A DNA stretch of 64,000 nucleotides. It comes from Tetranychus cinnabarinus. Taxonomy: Eukaryota > Arthropoda > Arachnida > Trombidiformes > Tetranychidae. Position numbers and translations under genes: made by a program. The stretch spans positions 1,860,001 to 1,924,000 of the forward strand of contig WHVY01000007.1 of the NCBI GenBank assembly GCA_022266195.1, written 5' to 3'. The first letter of the stretch is position 1; every line of letters starts with the position of its first letter. The notes beneath the pieces are model-generated. The model saw only the letters and a program-made list of their open reading frames with translations, was not told the origin of the DNA and did no database searches. Positions 24,601 to 33,900 of the stretch are shown here, one piece after another.

Positions 24601-27600
24601 ATTTTGTCTGAAATCTTTTTATAACAATCAGAAATGGGTTCCAAATGGCGGAATAAAAATGAAAGGAAAGAAGAAGAAAAGTCAAAATTCAATGTCAACG
24701 ATAATGTCAGAATGATTAACATTACAACAAATGAAGAGTAAATAGTTAGGGAAGAAAAAGAAGACGAAGAAGGAGAAACTTTTCATTCTTATGTCATTTC
24801 AATTTGGTTCATCATGGACAGCAAAAGGAAGACGAAGTCGAACCTTTAAACACTTTTACTTCTTCACTTGTCTCAGTTCATTATCATTTCATCAGTTTAT
24901 CTCGACAGAATTCATGTGAATGAACTTGTTCTTGATTGCAAACAAGAAGACAAAAGAATAAAAAGCGATCGAATCGATTGGCAACGAGATTATCAGGAGA
25001 ATGAATTTTCTTGACCAATTACCAGTATCAATGATCGCGAAACAAGTTAACCTGTTACAATGAAAAGAAGAGAGAAAATAGTGAAAAGAAGAAATCTCTT
25101 TATTCTTCATCAATTGCATGACATTACATTTTCAAGTAACCCTTTTTTGTGCTCCTCTTGTTACCATAAGTAGTTGTTGGTTTCTCATGTAAAGCTTCAC
25201 GTCAATTACAGACATTATCATCATCATCATCAATCTTGCAGTTTATTTTATCCTTTTCCTGGTCTCATTATGAAACATCAATTTTTACCTCATCAGTAAA
25301 CATTATTTATTCATTTCGCTATTCAAAGTTTACTCTTATTTTCCCTGTTTTCTTACCGTTTGTTTGCAAAAGCCAATCAGATTTTTTTCTTCTCTTTTCT
25401 TTCTTCTTCTTCCATTACTTGCAATTTGTCAATTTAGGTTGGACGTCATTTTGGGTAAAGTTGGTTCCAAAGCCATTGATGCCTATGAATCTAAAATGAG
25501 TTTAGCTTCAAGGATTGTTAAAGTTGAGCGAACGGTAAGTTTTCAGATTGAGTCAACACAAGCAACTGTTGAAAACATTTTAGGTGCGAAATGGCATTTT
25601 TAAACACAGTTTTATTGATAAACTTTTACTTTAAACGAAAGTCAAAAACAGAGGTTAGAGTAAAGAGATTACTCATTTCATGCTGAGAAATTGTCGAAAG
25701 TGGAAAGAAAAGAAAAATTGGTGAAAATGTCATGCAGAGTTTGAGCAGTTTACAGTGAAATTAAATTAAGGGATGAAAAGAGCGATTAAAGGGTGAATGA
25801 GCAGATAAAGAATTAAATGTTGCTTTCCATTGAAACTCATGATGTGAGACTCGACGTGAGTCTGAGATTCAAGAATATAACGATGGAATGATATTTATTG
25901 CTCTTTTATTTTCGTTTCTTGTTTTTTATTCTGCTTTCGCTTCTGAATTTTCCAGGTTGAAGACGTTGAGAATAAAGTTGATCAACTATTGGAAATGTAC
26001 TTGGAAGATCGATGTAACTTTCAAGCTCTTTCAACAATCTTAATCAATAACCGATCAACGGGGCCACCAAGTTCATCATCTTTAACAATCAATCAAAACT
26101 CCTATCCACAACCACCCACAACCAATTATACTCAACAACAACAGCAACAACAACAACAACACTATTCACATTGTGCTCAAGAAATTACCTCACCAACACC
26201 ACCTTGTCTAATGGGTGCAACTGCATCACCAAGTCCACTCATTGGACTCTCAACTCCACCTGGAGCCTCACCCTTGCCCCATCCAACAAGCCTACTCTCC
26301 TCAGCCTCGGGTCCGTACACATTTTCACCTTATCCTGGTGGACCTGCCGGTGGTACCATTTACTCTCATCCTACCGGTGCTCCAATCACTTTTGTAACCC
26401 GTCCTAAGCCCATTCTGGTGGACAAACAATCCTCTGAACCCAATACTCCAGTTTCCAAAAATTTTGACCGTCCAATGACCCGAGGCAACTCTGACCTTTC
26501 TCAAAGGTTTGTCAAGAAACGGGTCACTCTTCGTCATTCCCTGGATACCTGTACACCAGCCTCTTCACACCGATCAGGATCAACTGGTACCGAGGGTACA
26601 TCAAGTGGTCTCACTGGTTCCCATTGGTCTCGAGGTCTTGTCTCTTCTGTTATAACCTCAACCTCTTCCCCATCAGCCTTTGATCAAGTCTACCCTAGGC
26701 GTACAATTAAATCTGAATCTTCACTGGGCTGCATCATTCATCCTTCCACTTCTTCGACCACTCCTTCAATCATCATTGGACCTGAAGGAGGTGAACCCCC
26801 GATATCACCTTCATCTTCCTCTTCGACAACTTACCTTCTTTTGAGCCGTCGCGATTCAAATTACGATAGAGATTCAATTTCCACTCAAATGTCCTCCATA
26901 GATTCAACTGAGCCAGATGTTCCACATGAACCATGTACTCTGGTTACCTCAGAGGTAGCATCTTTATCTGACTCGGAATATGGTCAATTGCCTTCAGGAA
27001 CATTTGAATCAATTAGAGAAGCCTCGCCAATTCCAGGACAAGAATCAAGTTACCATCATCAACCCTTTCACCAGCCAAGCCAATATCATCAACAGCAAAA
27101 GCCAACAACATCTACCAGTCAATTTTCATCAACTGACCAGCCAACAGGTCAAGGAACGGTCAGAGTAACATCATCAATACCTTCATCATCATCATCATCA
27201 AGAGTCAATATGTATCTTCCCTCAACTGGAATGGACAACAGTGAAGCCAATATAAATAATAGGACAATAAATTCCAATAACAATAATTCAAGCAACAATA
27301 ATAATGCTAATAATAAAAATTATGACAATAATAATAACAAAGAGTACAGAAGCAGTAGTTTGAGATTGAGTAAAGAGTCCATTGAAAAAGATGGTGAATC
27401 TGATTGTGATATAAGTACGTCAACAGTGATCCACAAAGATACAGACTCGTTGATCAAAAGTGCAACCTCAATGGGATCAACTTCATCGGTTGACTCCAAG
27501 GCTTTACCTTCGCCTGGAACCACATCAAGTCCAATGCCAACCTCAAGCTCAACCTCAACCTACAGATATCACCATCCACACCACTATCATCATGTATCCC

Positions 27601-27902
27601 ATCGTCGACACCGTCAAGCACCATATCCACCAACAGTTGTACCAATATCACCCTCAGTCTCACCCCTGTTTCCCTCATCACTCTCACCCAATCCACCCTC
27701 AAGCCCGGTATCACTAAGTCCTTCACCAACACCTCTGGTTCAGCCAACCTTAATGCAACCCTCAACCTCAGGCAACCTTTTACCTTCAAGCTCACCACGA
27801 AGCCAGTCAAGCCCAAGCTCAACATCATCATCAAGCGGAGCTTTACCAACAACCGTCATCTTTAAAGCAAGCAAATCAAAAGAATCAAAAGACGACCTTT
27901 GA
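2428..27902 (+). CDS. KCNQ: KCNQ (Kv7) voltage-gated potassium channel, whole gene
   Basis: Slow delayed-rectifier (M-current or IKs type) K+ channel subunit that assembles as a plasma-membrane tetramer. Exons by splice-phase matching: 2428-3698, 8315-8405, 8779-8905, 10033-10208, 10569-10697, 10796-10906, 11249-11433, 12593-12834, 15255-15299, 17654-17770 (tentative), [one exon not found], 23506-23633, 25438-25534, 25956-27902. Domains in order: acidic 410-residue N-terminal extension, S1 (SVFSTIKEYE), S2-S3, S4 (RGLRFFQILRMVRMDRRGG), S5, pore with TVGYGD at about residues 603-608, S6 with PAG hinge, IQ motif (about 666-675, calmodulin), helix B (YDVKDVIEQYSAG), helix C/D coiled coil, then a tail of about 600 low-complexity residues. 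The found exons give about 1555 residues, roughly twice the usual family length. The core mixes KCNQ1-like features (WRCYAA, HRQELIT) with KCNQ2-5-like ones (MDRRGGTWKLLGSVVYAH). Family assignment is very secure; start codon and middle exons are less so. Confidence 0.96.
5213..5292. repeat. Degenerate GATTAG/TTAGG-rich stretch
   Basis: Short words such as GGTTAGATTAG, AAGATTAG and GGGTTAGATTAGG recur irregularly over about 80 bases. The pattern is too degenerate to be a telomeric (TTAGG)n tract. It may be a decayed simple repeat. Confidence 0.3.
7071..7444. repeat. Cluster of CTCCCAG-type motifs in KCNQ intron 1
   Basis: Four exact CTCCCAG/CTGGGAG copies lie at 7071-7077, 7198-7204 (minus orientation), 7412-7418 and 7438-7444. 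Near matches CTCCCAA occur at about 7232 and 7385. The local sequence is richer in C than the surrounding intron. Possible protein-binding cluster or decayed repeat; the function is unknown. Confidence 0.45.
8315..8405 (+). CDS. KCNQ: KCNQ exon 2: S1 segment
   Basis: 91 bases, matching the length I recall for exon 2 of vertebrate KCNQ genes. The acceptor is CCAAACAG and the donor GTAATT. Joined to exon 1 it reads through S1 with the invariant SVFSTIKEYE. Exits in phase 0. Confidence 0.95.
8406..8778 (+). other. KCNQ intron 2
   Basis: 373 bases, AT-rich, nothing recognised inside. Confidence 0.85.
8779..8905 (+). CDS. KCNQ: KCNQ exon 3: S2 to start of S3
   Basis: 127 bases, again the vertebrate KCNQ exon 3 length as I recall it. 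Acceptor TTCCAG, donor GTAAGT. Encodes S2 (VEFFLRLWSAGC) and the S2-S3 linker (RYQGWVGRMRF), ending FCVI plus one base. The acidic residue in VEFF is the S2 gating-charge-centre position of the family. Confidence 0.95.
8906..10032 (+). other. KCNQ intron 3
   Basis: 1127 bases of AT-rich DNA. The only open frames are short and unsupported. Nothing else is recognised. Confidence 0.8.
10033..10208 (+). CDS. KCNQ: KCNQ exon 4: S3, S4 voltage sensor, S4-S5 linker
   Basis: 176 bases, the KCNQ2-type exon 4 length. Acceptor AATCAG, donor GTAAGT. Encodes S3 (DIVVIIASIVVF), the conserved GQVFATSALRGLR, the S4 arginines, and MDRRGGTWKLLGSVVYAHRQ, which includes residues tied to PIP2-dependent coupling in the family. 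Phase 0 at the 3' end. Confidence 0.96.
10209..10568 (+). other. KCNQ intron 4
   Basis: 360 bases, AT-rich, nothing recognised inside. Confidence 0.85.
10569..10697 (+). CDS. KCNQ: KCNQ exon 5: S5 and pore-helix start
   Basis: 129 bases, one codon more than the 126 of vertebrate KCNQ2 as I recall it. Encodes S5 (ELITTVYIGFLGLIFSSFLV), the turret (EKDSNPETFENF) and the pore-helix residues ADALWWGV. The residue before YIGF is Val. Retigabine-sensitive KCNQ2-5 have Trp there and KCNQ1 has Leu. The donor GTGAGT is strong; the next intron is only 98 bases. Confidence 0.96.
10796..10906 (+). CDS. KCNQ: KCNQ exon 6: selectivity filter and S6
   Basis: 111 bases, identical in length to vertebrate KCNQ exon 6 as I recall it. 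Encodes ITLCTVGYGDIVPKTWPGK and S6 up to FFALPA. TVGYGD replaces the TIGYGD usual in vertebrate KCNQ, a conservative change common to Kv channels. Phase 0 at both ends. Confidence 0.97.
10907..11248 (+). other. KCNQ intron 6
   Basis: 342 bases, AT-rich, nothing recognised inside. Confidence 0.85.
11249..11433 (+). CDS. KCNQ: KCNQ exon 7: S6 end and helix A (IQ motif)
   Basis: 185 bases. Begins GILGSGFALKVQ (S6 gate), then the basic RQKHMIRRRG, then helix A with IQCLWRCYAA, which fits the IQxxxR calmodulin-binding pattern. WRCYAA and TWKI are shared with KCNQ1. Acceptor ATCCAG, donor GTGAGT; exits with two bases of an Ala codon. Confidence 0.95.
11434..12592 (+). other. KCNQ intron 7
   Basis: 1159 bases. 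An AC-rich run (about 12168-12197) is the only obvious low-complexity feature. No gene recognised. Confidence 0.8.
12593..12834 (+). CDS. KCNQ: KCNQ exon 8: A-B linker
   Basis: 242 bases after a strong acceptor (TTCTGCAG), donor GTAAGC. Encodes FKHNTSFVSRFSTKRRHK, a conserved post-helix-A segment, then a Ser/Thr/Asn-rich cytoplasmic linker with a five-Asn run. Exits in phase 1. The A-B linker is the alternatively spliced, poorly conserved region of the family, so more exons are expected downstream. Confidence 0.88.
12835..15254 (+). other. KCNQ intron 8
   Basis: 2.4 kb, AT-rich. Contains a CTGGGAG motif at 13873-13879. No other exon was identified. Confidence 0.7.
15255..15299 (+). CDS. KCNQ: KCNQ probable 45-base microexon in the A-B linker
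   Basis: Flanked by a long pyrimidine tract ending TTAG and a perfect GTAAGT donor. It is phase 1 at both ends, so it can be included or skipped without changing frame. In the phase set by exon 8 it encodes PSSRNSFLRNLDSL. Splice signals and phase support it; there is no strong homology. It is probably an alternatively used cassette. Confidence 0.55.
15300..17653 (+). other. KCNQ intron after microexon
   Basis: 2.35 kb of AT-rich DNA with one CTGGGAG motif at 16077-16083. Short open frames at 15580-16055 are Lys/Asn-rich and look random. No feature is supported. Confidence 0.6.
17654..17770 (+). CDS. KCNQ: Tentative KCNQ cassette exon (39 codons)
   Basis: Open in the phase-1 frame between acceptor TTACAG and donor CAG|GTTTGG, and symmetric (phase 1/1). 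It reads DVDDGSVPLVLCHMLQRDC followed by a Pro/Leu/His-rich part. It is less AT-rich than its flanks, which suggests coding. The weak pyrimidine tract and non-consensus donor, and the lack of a family match, keep this uncertain. Confidence 0.4.
19787..20053 (+). other. Unassigned open frame beside the foldback element
   Basis: An 88-codon frame with CxxC near its start (CQDC) and a basic middle (KNRKPRLRIQISEKF). Local sequence has unusual G runs for this window. I recognise no family. It ends about 30 bases before the TA-flanked foldback element, so it could be part of inserted DNA, or chance. Confidence 0.2.
20082..20352. mobile_element. Foldback MITE-like element with long terminal inverted repeats
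   Basis: The left end TGTCCACCACTCAAT is matched exactly, as reverse complement, by the right end ATTGAGTGGTGGACA. The imperfect match continues inward for about 50 bases on each side, through CCAAATCAAC and CATCACTTTT. A second internal inverted pair (left TTGACCACTTT, right AAAGTGGTTAA) makes most of the 271 bases able to fold back. TA lies on both sides (20080-20081, 20353-20354), as expected for a Tc1/mariner-type target duplication. There is no transposase. It lies in a KCNQ intron. Confidence 0.65.
23506..23633 (+). CDS. KCNQ: KCNQ exon: helix B
   Basis: 128 bases, acceptor TTTAAAG, donor GTAAGA. Encodes IKYFVARRKFKEALKPYDVK followed by DVIEQYSAGH and ARTKNIQAR, one of the most conserved segments of the KCNQ C-terminus. 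It forms the second half of the calmodulin clamp and leads to the assembly domain. Phase 0 in, two bases out. Confidence 0.96.
23634..25437 (+). other. KCNQ intron before helix C
   Basis: 1.8 kb, AT-rich. A five-copy ATC run near 25213 is the only obvious simple repeat. Confidence 0.8.
25438..25534 (+). CDS. KCNQ: KCNQ exon: helix C and start of helix D
   Basis: 97 bases. Joined to the preceding exon it reads LDVILGKVGSKAIDAYESK then MSLASRIVKVERT. The GK-GSKA and SLASR-VKVER patterns are typical of arthropod KCNQ as I recall them. It forms the subunit-assembly helices. Acceptor TTTAG, donor GTAAGT, phase 0 out. Confidence 0.95.
25535..25955 (+). other. Last KCNQ intron
   Basis: 421 bases, AT-rich, nothing recognised inside. 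Confidence 0.85.
25956..27902 (+). CDS. KCNQ: KCNQ last exon: helix D end and long low-complexity tail
   Basis: 648 codons plus TGA. Starts VEDVENKVDQLLEMYLEDR, the tetramerising coiled coil. The rest is cytoplasmic and probably disordered: a nine-residue Gln run (QQQQQQQQQ, near 26132), Pro/Ser/Thr-rich stretches, a Ser run from CAT repeats at about 27180, an Asn-rich stretch (27250-27340) and a His-rich patch (27563-27620). One more ordered basic part (RFVKKRVTLRHSLD) may be a conserved motif. The tail is far longer than in vertebrate KCNQ2. The antisense open frames here are shadows of the low-complexity codons. Confidence 0.93.
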   Translation, partial: VEDVENKVDQLLEMYLEDRCNFQALSTILINNRSTGPPSSSSLTINQNSYPQPPTTNYTQQQQQQQQQHYSHCAQEITSPTPPCLMGATASPSPLIGLSTPPGASPLPHPTSLLSSASGPYTFSPYPGGPAGGTIYSHPTGAPITFVTRPKPILVDKQSSEPNTPVSKNFDRPMTRGNSDLSQRFVKKRVTLRHSLDTCTPASSHRSGSTGTEGTSSGLTGSHWSRGLVSSVITSTSSPSAFDQVYPRRTIKSESSLGCIIHPSTSSTTPSIIIGPEGGEPPISPSSSSSTTYLLLSRRDSNYDRDSISTQMSSIDSTEPDVPHEPCTLVTSEVASLSDSEYGQLPSGTFESIREASPIPGQESSYHHQPFHQPSQYHQQQKPTTSTSQFSSTDQPTGQGTVRVTSSIPSSSSSSRVNMYLPSTGMDNSEANINNRTINSNNNNSSNNNNANNKNYDNNNNKEYRSSSLRLSKESIEKDGESDCDISTSTVIHKDTDSLIKSATSMGSTSSVDSKALPSPGTTSSPMPTSSSTSTYRYHHPHHYHHVSHRRHRQAPYPPTVVPISPSVSPLFPSSLSPNPPSSPVSLSPSPTPLVQPTLMQPSTSGNLLPSSSPRSQSSPSSTSSSSGALPTTVIFKASKSKESKDDL

Positions 27903-29773
27903 CCCCTCCACACAGTCCATAGCTCATTGACCAATTGAAAAACTTGATACTCGAAACAAGCAAAAGAAAAAAAACGAAATGCTCTTTTAACTCAAAATTT
28001 CGAAGAAAAAAAATGTTCTTTTTGGCCTTTTCCTACTCAAAGACGACAACTATTTAGATTACCATTGTTGCCATCGACATTATTGTTATTGTTCAATCGT
28101 CTCTCAATGAGATGAAAGGGGCAAATTTGTTTGACCAACGCAAAGCGAACCAAAAATTGTTTCAGAAAAGTGTTTTTATTTCAATTTTGACAAAAAAAGA
28201 AAATTCGCTTTTCTTTTCTTTTCTCTTCTTCTTCCTGCTCAATCAAGGTTCATTAATTAAAAAGTTAATCACAATTATTTCCAAATGAGATGAGATTTTA
28301 CAATTTGTATCAAAAAACTTGAAATCGTTAATCATGATGAAAATGATTAGCCAATAGTGAGAAGTGAAAAATAATGAAATCTTTCTCAATTTACTTTAAC
28401 TTGGACCAAAAATGATTATCACAATTAATATTATACAAAACAAAACGAAACAAATTGTTGACATTTGTACACAAAATACATTGAAACAATTATCATTATC
28501 ATATTTATTATTGTAATTGGTAATCATCTGAAGATGATTTTCCAATCGTTTCATTTTCTCTCTTCTCTTTCAATCCAAAATCAATTGCAATTACAATCGA
28601 AATTAGGAATTTTATTTTTAATTATTTTTCATTTCATTCATCAAATCAACCAAGACTGTGAAATGCATCACCTTTTTTTGTATCAATTATTTTATCCTTT
28701 GATGATAAGTTAATTTTGAGACACTTTTTTTCATCACTTTTTTGCATTCAAATTGTCACAGCCAATCAGCTAAGTTTCAAATAATGTTCACAACTTTTTT
28801 GGGTTCAATGTGCCAGATTAATCTTTCAGCTTGTCAAATGTTCATGATTGTAATTACACTGGATATTGGTTTGACAAATGAAACTTTTCACATTTTCTTT
28901 TTCCATTGGTTTTCTTTTCTTCCCTAGAAATGATAAAACAAAACTAAATGTTGAAATACAATTGTTCACCTGAAAATGCCTCAAAAATGTAATAATTAAT
29001 TGAAAAAAAAGAAGAAAAAGATAAAATTCTAATTGCCTAATCAACGAGTTTTTATTTTAATCTTTATTCACAAAAGTTCGCTGATCAGTTCAAAAAAATC
29101 GGTATTTCAGCAAGTTTTTCACTTCTACAGATTTCGATCGATTGTCGATGCAAAACAAGATCAATTCATAGACTCAATCTGGACTTTAGCTGGATATCAG
29201 CTATTCGATTGAATCAGATGAAACTCAAATCTGACTTGTTAAAGACTTCATTATGGTGAATGATACGGATGCAAATAATGCTAAATGAATCAACTAATTT
29301 CATCAACATTTGAAGATCTATTTCTGCGCGATGCTTGCTTCGAGTCATTATATCTGTCGATAGAAAAAATGAACATTTCCGTTTTCTATTTTGTTTTCGA
29401 TCAGATAACATGGAATGAAAGTCGGAAGAGTGCACATTTTTTCACAATTTTTTTCTATTAAACAGTTTCTTTCCAATGGTTCATGGTGCCATCATCAATG
29501 GTTATGCTCGATTTCATGTTCATTTTGTTAGTTTTATTATTGTAAATCAATGGCAATAATCATGAAATTTAGAATCAAGTTAAAAGGAATTTCTGTCAAC
29601 TTCATTTGAAGGTTCACTTTTTTGAGTTCATTTATGTTTCTGCAGTTCCGTGCAAGCTCTTGGATAAAGCATCCAATCACGATGCTAATTTTTGTTCTTT
29701 ATTGTTGCAAAAAATGACTCAAGAATCAATCAAAATGAAATCCTCTGAAAACTCTCTGAACAGAAAAATTTCC

Positions 29774-29779
29774 AATAAA
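29774..29779 (+). other. Candidate polyadenylation signal for KCNQ
   Basis: AATAAA, about 1.9 kb after the KCNQ stop codon. A variant signal closer in (for example ATTAAA near 28255) could be used instead. Confidence 0.3.
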
Positions 29780-29824
29780 TTGTCAATTCTAAAAATAGCA
29801 TGTTCGTAATAGTTTATTTGACAA

Positions 29825-29839
29825 CCCATAGATGGCGCT
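29825..29839 (+). promoter_or_regulatory. CTCF-like binding motif
   Basis: CCCATAGATGGCGCT agrees at 13 of 15 positions with the general CTCF core CCASYAGRKGGCRSY as I remember it. GGCGC is rare in this AT-rich window. It lies between two genes transcribed in the same direction, a usual place for an insulator. Occupancy cannot be told from sequence. Confidence 0.45.
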
Positions 29840-30621
29840 GTGTTGCCTTGATAGAGATATGTAGATAGATATCGGGTTGGATTGGATTGGATCCAAAGTA
29901 ACATTAAAAAAGTCAAGGAAAATCCAGAGTTAAAATCATTCTCTTGATTTCATTGGCGCAGGTAAAATTGAGATCTAATGAGAAATCTCTCTTGTCCATT
30001 TTTATTCTCCCTCGTTAATCAACTTTAACTCCATCATTTATCATCATTTAATCGTCTTCTCAATTAATCTAGTCTATTCAATTAAACCATCAACCTTTTT
30101 TTGCCAGTGTTTTTAATTGATCAACTGTCCAAGTGCAAGTTAACTGGTAAATGTTAAAACTGGTCAACTCAATTCTTCCATCAATCATAGATTCGTTTTC
30201 TCTCTAATTTGGTTAATTTTTTCTTCTTCCTCTTAAATCTTTTTTTTTAACCTAATCAACGCTTTAAAGTACTCATCCATGTCATTGAAATTAATTGTAT
30301 GACTCTTCATCAACTGTCAAACAATCGTCTTGAAAACTGTCTCACATTTTACCCAACTCACAGTAACCCAAAACCCAATGAACCCAACAATGAAATTTTG
30401 ATTTCTCCCATTGATCAACTTTACACATTTTAATATCACCACCAACTTGCCATTTAAACAGCTACAAAAAAAGGATTAACTATTCAACTGATTGTGTTTC
30501 CTCACTGACGTCAAAGTTTTCACCTCTCTTTTGGTTTCCTTTTCATTCTGTTTTTTTTGTGGTTTTTTTTCACCAACATTTCCACTCTTTATTTTCACTT
30601 TTGTGCTTGACTTGATAAACA

Positions 30622-30955
30622 ATGGAACTGACATCAAAGGCAACAACAACAACAACAACCACGTCAAGTTTTACAATCAAAAATTCTGCAAATAAAAATA
30701 TTGCCACACCAACAACCACAACATCAACCCCAACAACACCAACCATGAATGAATCAACCTGTGAAAATGATTTACGTAAAAAGCCTCAACTGTTTCACTC
30801 GGTCAGCATAATTGTTGAACCAGTTCTAGATGATGATTCAAGTAGCATACCGTTAGTTTTAACTCCCAGTGAGGTTACAACAGGGAACGAGAATACAATA
30901 ATGCCTTCTGTATCACCAACAAGTCCAGTTCTTGATTACGATGATTTCATATTCG
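30622..30955 (+). CDS. Coiled-coil protein exon 1
   Basis: 334 bases, ending in phase 1 before donor GTAAGC. It contains ACA/ACC trinucleotide runs coding poly-Thr and an in-frame ACTCCCAG at 30862-30869. Confidence 0.75.
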
Positions 30956-33900
30956 GTAAGCTTCCATCTTATTCAATTCAACTTGACCCTTACCTTGACT
31001 TTCAAATTTTACAAATTTCTTTATAAAGATTAGTCGAAAGGTCATTTTAAAATTCAAAGTTGAAATTCATCAATTCTGACAAAATAATTTCTTTGAATTT
31101 CAAATTGAAAGTAGAATCTCTTTTTAGATGGATTATTCATGTAGAATATTCAATGAACTGATAATTTTCCTGCTGAAAGGCAAGATAAAAGGACAGGTCA
31201 AATTTTCGAATTTTCTTGAGAAAAGAATAAATTTTCAATTTTTCATTCTTAATATTTTTTGGGAAATTGAAAGATCACAATGAACTTGAACCTGAAATAT
31301 GTTTCCAATCTCATTTGTTTTACATTTCAATGAAAATTAAACCCAAAAATTGGTGCATTTACCTGAAATTAACCCAAAATTTTCTTTCTCCTTTTTCATG
31401 GCCAATGACCCTGAAATGGACTTGATCATGAAATTTATAAATAATGATAATGCTGTTGAACAGAATCCGAGAGTCAACGAAAGAAAAGCCAAGAAGAAGA
31501 TGAAATTGTTCAAGCTTTGATGGTAAGTCTATTTGATACCAATTTACCTAAAGTGTCTTGAGACCTTTAATTTAAATTAATTATCATTACAATTGAGTCA
31601 ACTTTTCCGCTCTAATCTCTCGTGTCAATTTGTGATTGATGCAAGAAAATGTGTATAATGATAGTTTTACGATAATTAATGAACTATTCTTGATTACAAA
31701 TCATTTGCTCGAACATGATGGAAAGCATGATTGATTTGATTCTCAGTTTACTTTTTTTCTGGCCAAACTCATTTCAACCCAGAAGTCTATCATATTCTTA
31801 GCTCAAGATAAAAGCAAGAAAAAGATTAGAAAAAAATATTCAAATTTCTATTCTTTTCTCACTCCATTGAATATTCATTAAACCTTTTCTCTCCCAATGA
31901 TTAAACCAATAGAGTTTTGGGTGAAAAAAACAAAACCAAAAACCATTTGTTATAAGCTATGAAACGATAAAAAATTGACTAAACAAGGATAAACTAGAGA
32001 TTGAACCAAATAGTAAAGTTCTCAACAGAATTTCAAGACTCAGAAAATCTTGATTAAATTATCAGTCGAGGTGAAAATCACTCAATATTTATCAATAAAA
32101 AATTTTGATCGAACTTTTTTTGTGAACAATTTGATTCTATTAAAAGGTTCGATTTTGAAAGGAAATGAAGAAATTATCTATCATGAATTGCAATGAAATT
32201 CGGTGAAAATTGAGATAGTGAGAGTTCCTTTGAACCCATTTTCTGTCGTCATTGGAAGATTCCTTCTGATTAAATTGCAATCACTTATCGAACGACGAAA
32301 AATTTCAATCTCTTTTCACCATTTTAACAATTTCATGATAATCGTAAAATGATAACTTATTGATAAAATTTATCTTTAATTGCAAACCAAAGTCTTTCAT
32401 TTGAAAATTTATCTTATCTTGAAAAGTAAAACATTTCATAACTGATCGAGTTTCATGTTCACCTACACATTCACCTTTCACCTTAACTTTGTTACTAACA
32501 TCTAATCATTAATCAAGCCTTCAATAAATGAATACATTTACAATTTTGTAGAAAAATTTATTTCTTTTTTTCGTATAAATCATGATTAGTAAATAGACAA
32601 TTTGCATCATTTTACAACTCTTTTCACCCAATGATAAGTTGATGAAAGGCGTTTTTGTGACTTCATCAAGTTAATCAATACATCAAGTAGATTAAGTGAA
32701 ATCCCTGAGGGAATGAAATGAACCATATCTTTACCCATTGAATGATCAATATTGATCCCAAACAATCCCAATCAGGTGCATCATGATAATTTGCTGGTTA
32801 AATCTAATCTCACCTTGATAATCAAGTGTAATCACAACACCCTTTAAGCTTCAATTCAACTTTTCATTTTCCGTCGTTTTTTCTTCTCGTTGATTTGCCT
32901 GTTTGACGTAATTACCTTTTTTATCTCATTACGCACTTGTGCATTTAGTAAAAGGTCAACAACAAAAATCTGTTGATTGTTGATTCAATTTGCGTAATGA
33001 TACTTTCAAGTCTGGTTAAACGAGAAAATGATTCAACTTTTATTTCCATTTCAATTTGCAATGTTTTGCTCAGTCTTTTATTTACATTTTTTTGCTTCTT
33101 TTGCCATCATTTTTTATTCCAACTCTACTCAACACAAATAACCAAAGTAACGACTTTAAACAACAAACTTTTTTTTCCTGTTTTATTTACTAACCAAGAC
33201 AATCAAAGCCTTGTAAAGTACTGCTTGTAATGGTTACAGGTTTACATTCACAACAAAATATTACATTTGGTTTTACTTGGTTTTTTTCATTCTTGTTTGG
33301 AAACTTTGCTTCCATTTATTTGTATTATCAAAATTTACATTGTAAGCTTTTTGTTGCTTTCCAATGAAACAGGTAAAGTTGTCGCTGTTTTAAAGCCGTT
33401 TTCATCTTGTTATTTAAATTTCAAAATTTCTCTTTGATAACCTAAATAGACTAAGCTTAAATCGACAAATTATCGAAATTTTGTGTTGCAATAAAGGCTG
33501 TTCATTTTTGGATTGGAAAAAAACGTGGATTTGTTCATGAAAAGATTTGAATTATTTGCACAAATAGCAATCGAGTTATTAATGGCAGTGAATGTTGGAA
33601 AAGCTATTTTCAAGCAAAGAAAACTTGAGCTCAATAATTTTGATCAGATACATTAGTAGCTGTACAATTGTACTTTCAGTCTAGAGTGGAACCATTTAAA
33701 GATTATTGGAGGATGAATAAGATTTGAAATTAATCACTTTCAAGTCCGAGTGAACATTGAATTTGTAGGCTTCTAATAACATTGGTCTTTTTGTTTGACA
33801 TTAGCTTATTGATGTCTTACAGAGAGTTTAAGCTCATGAGAGGAAGCATGCTTGACTTGGAACTTTCTATCATTTCTCGAATTCGTTCATGAGAAACTTG

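Larger units (their letters stand above)
27903..30621. other. Intergenic region, KCNQ to next gene
   Basis: Holds the KCNQ 3' UTR and the promoter/5' UTR of the next gene. The first canonical AATAAA I find after the KCNQ stop is at 29774-29779. A CTCF-like motif follows at 29825. No coding or RNA gene is recognised, and no TATA box is obvious upstream of 30622. Confidence 0.6.

Noticed and set aside
27454..27852. 132-codon antisense open frame over the KCNQ last exon
   Set aside because: It is an antisense shadow of low-complexity Ser/Pro/Thr codons, with no family match. The plus-strand reading carries the coiled coil and stop.
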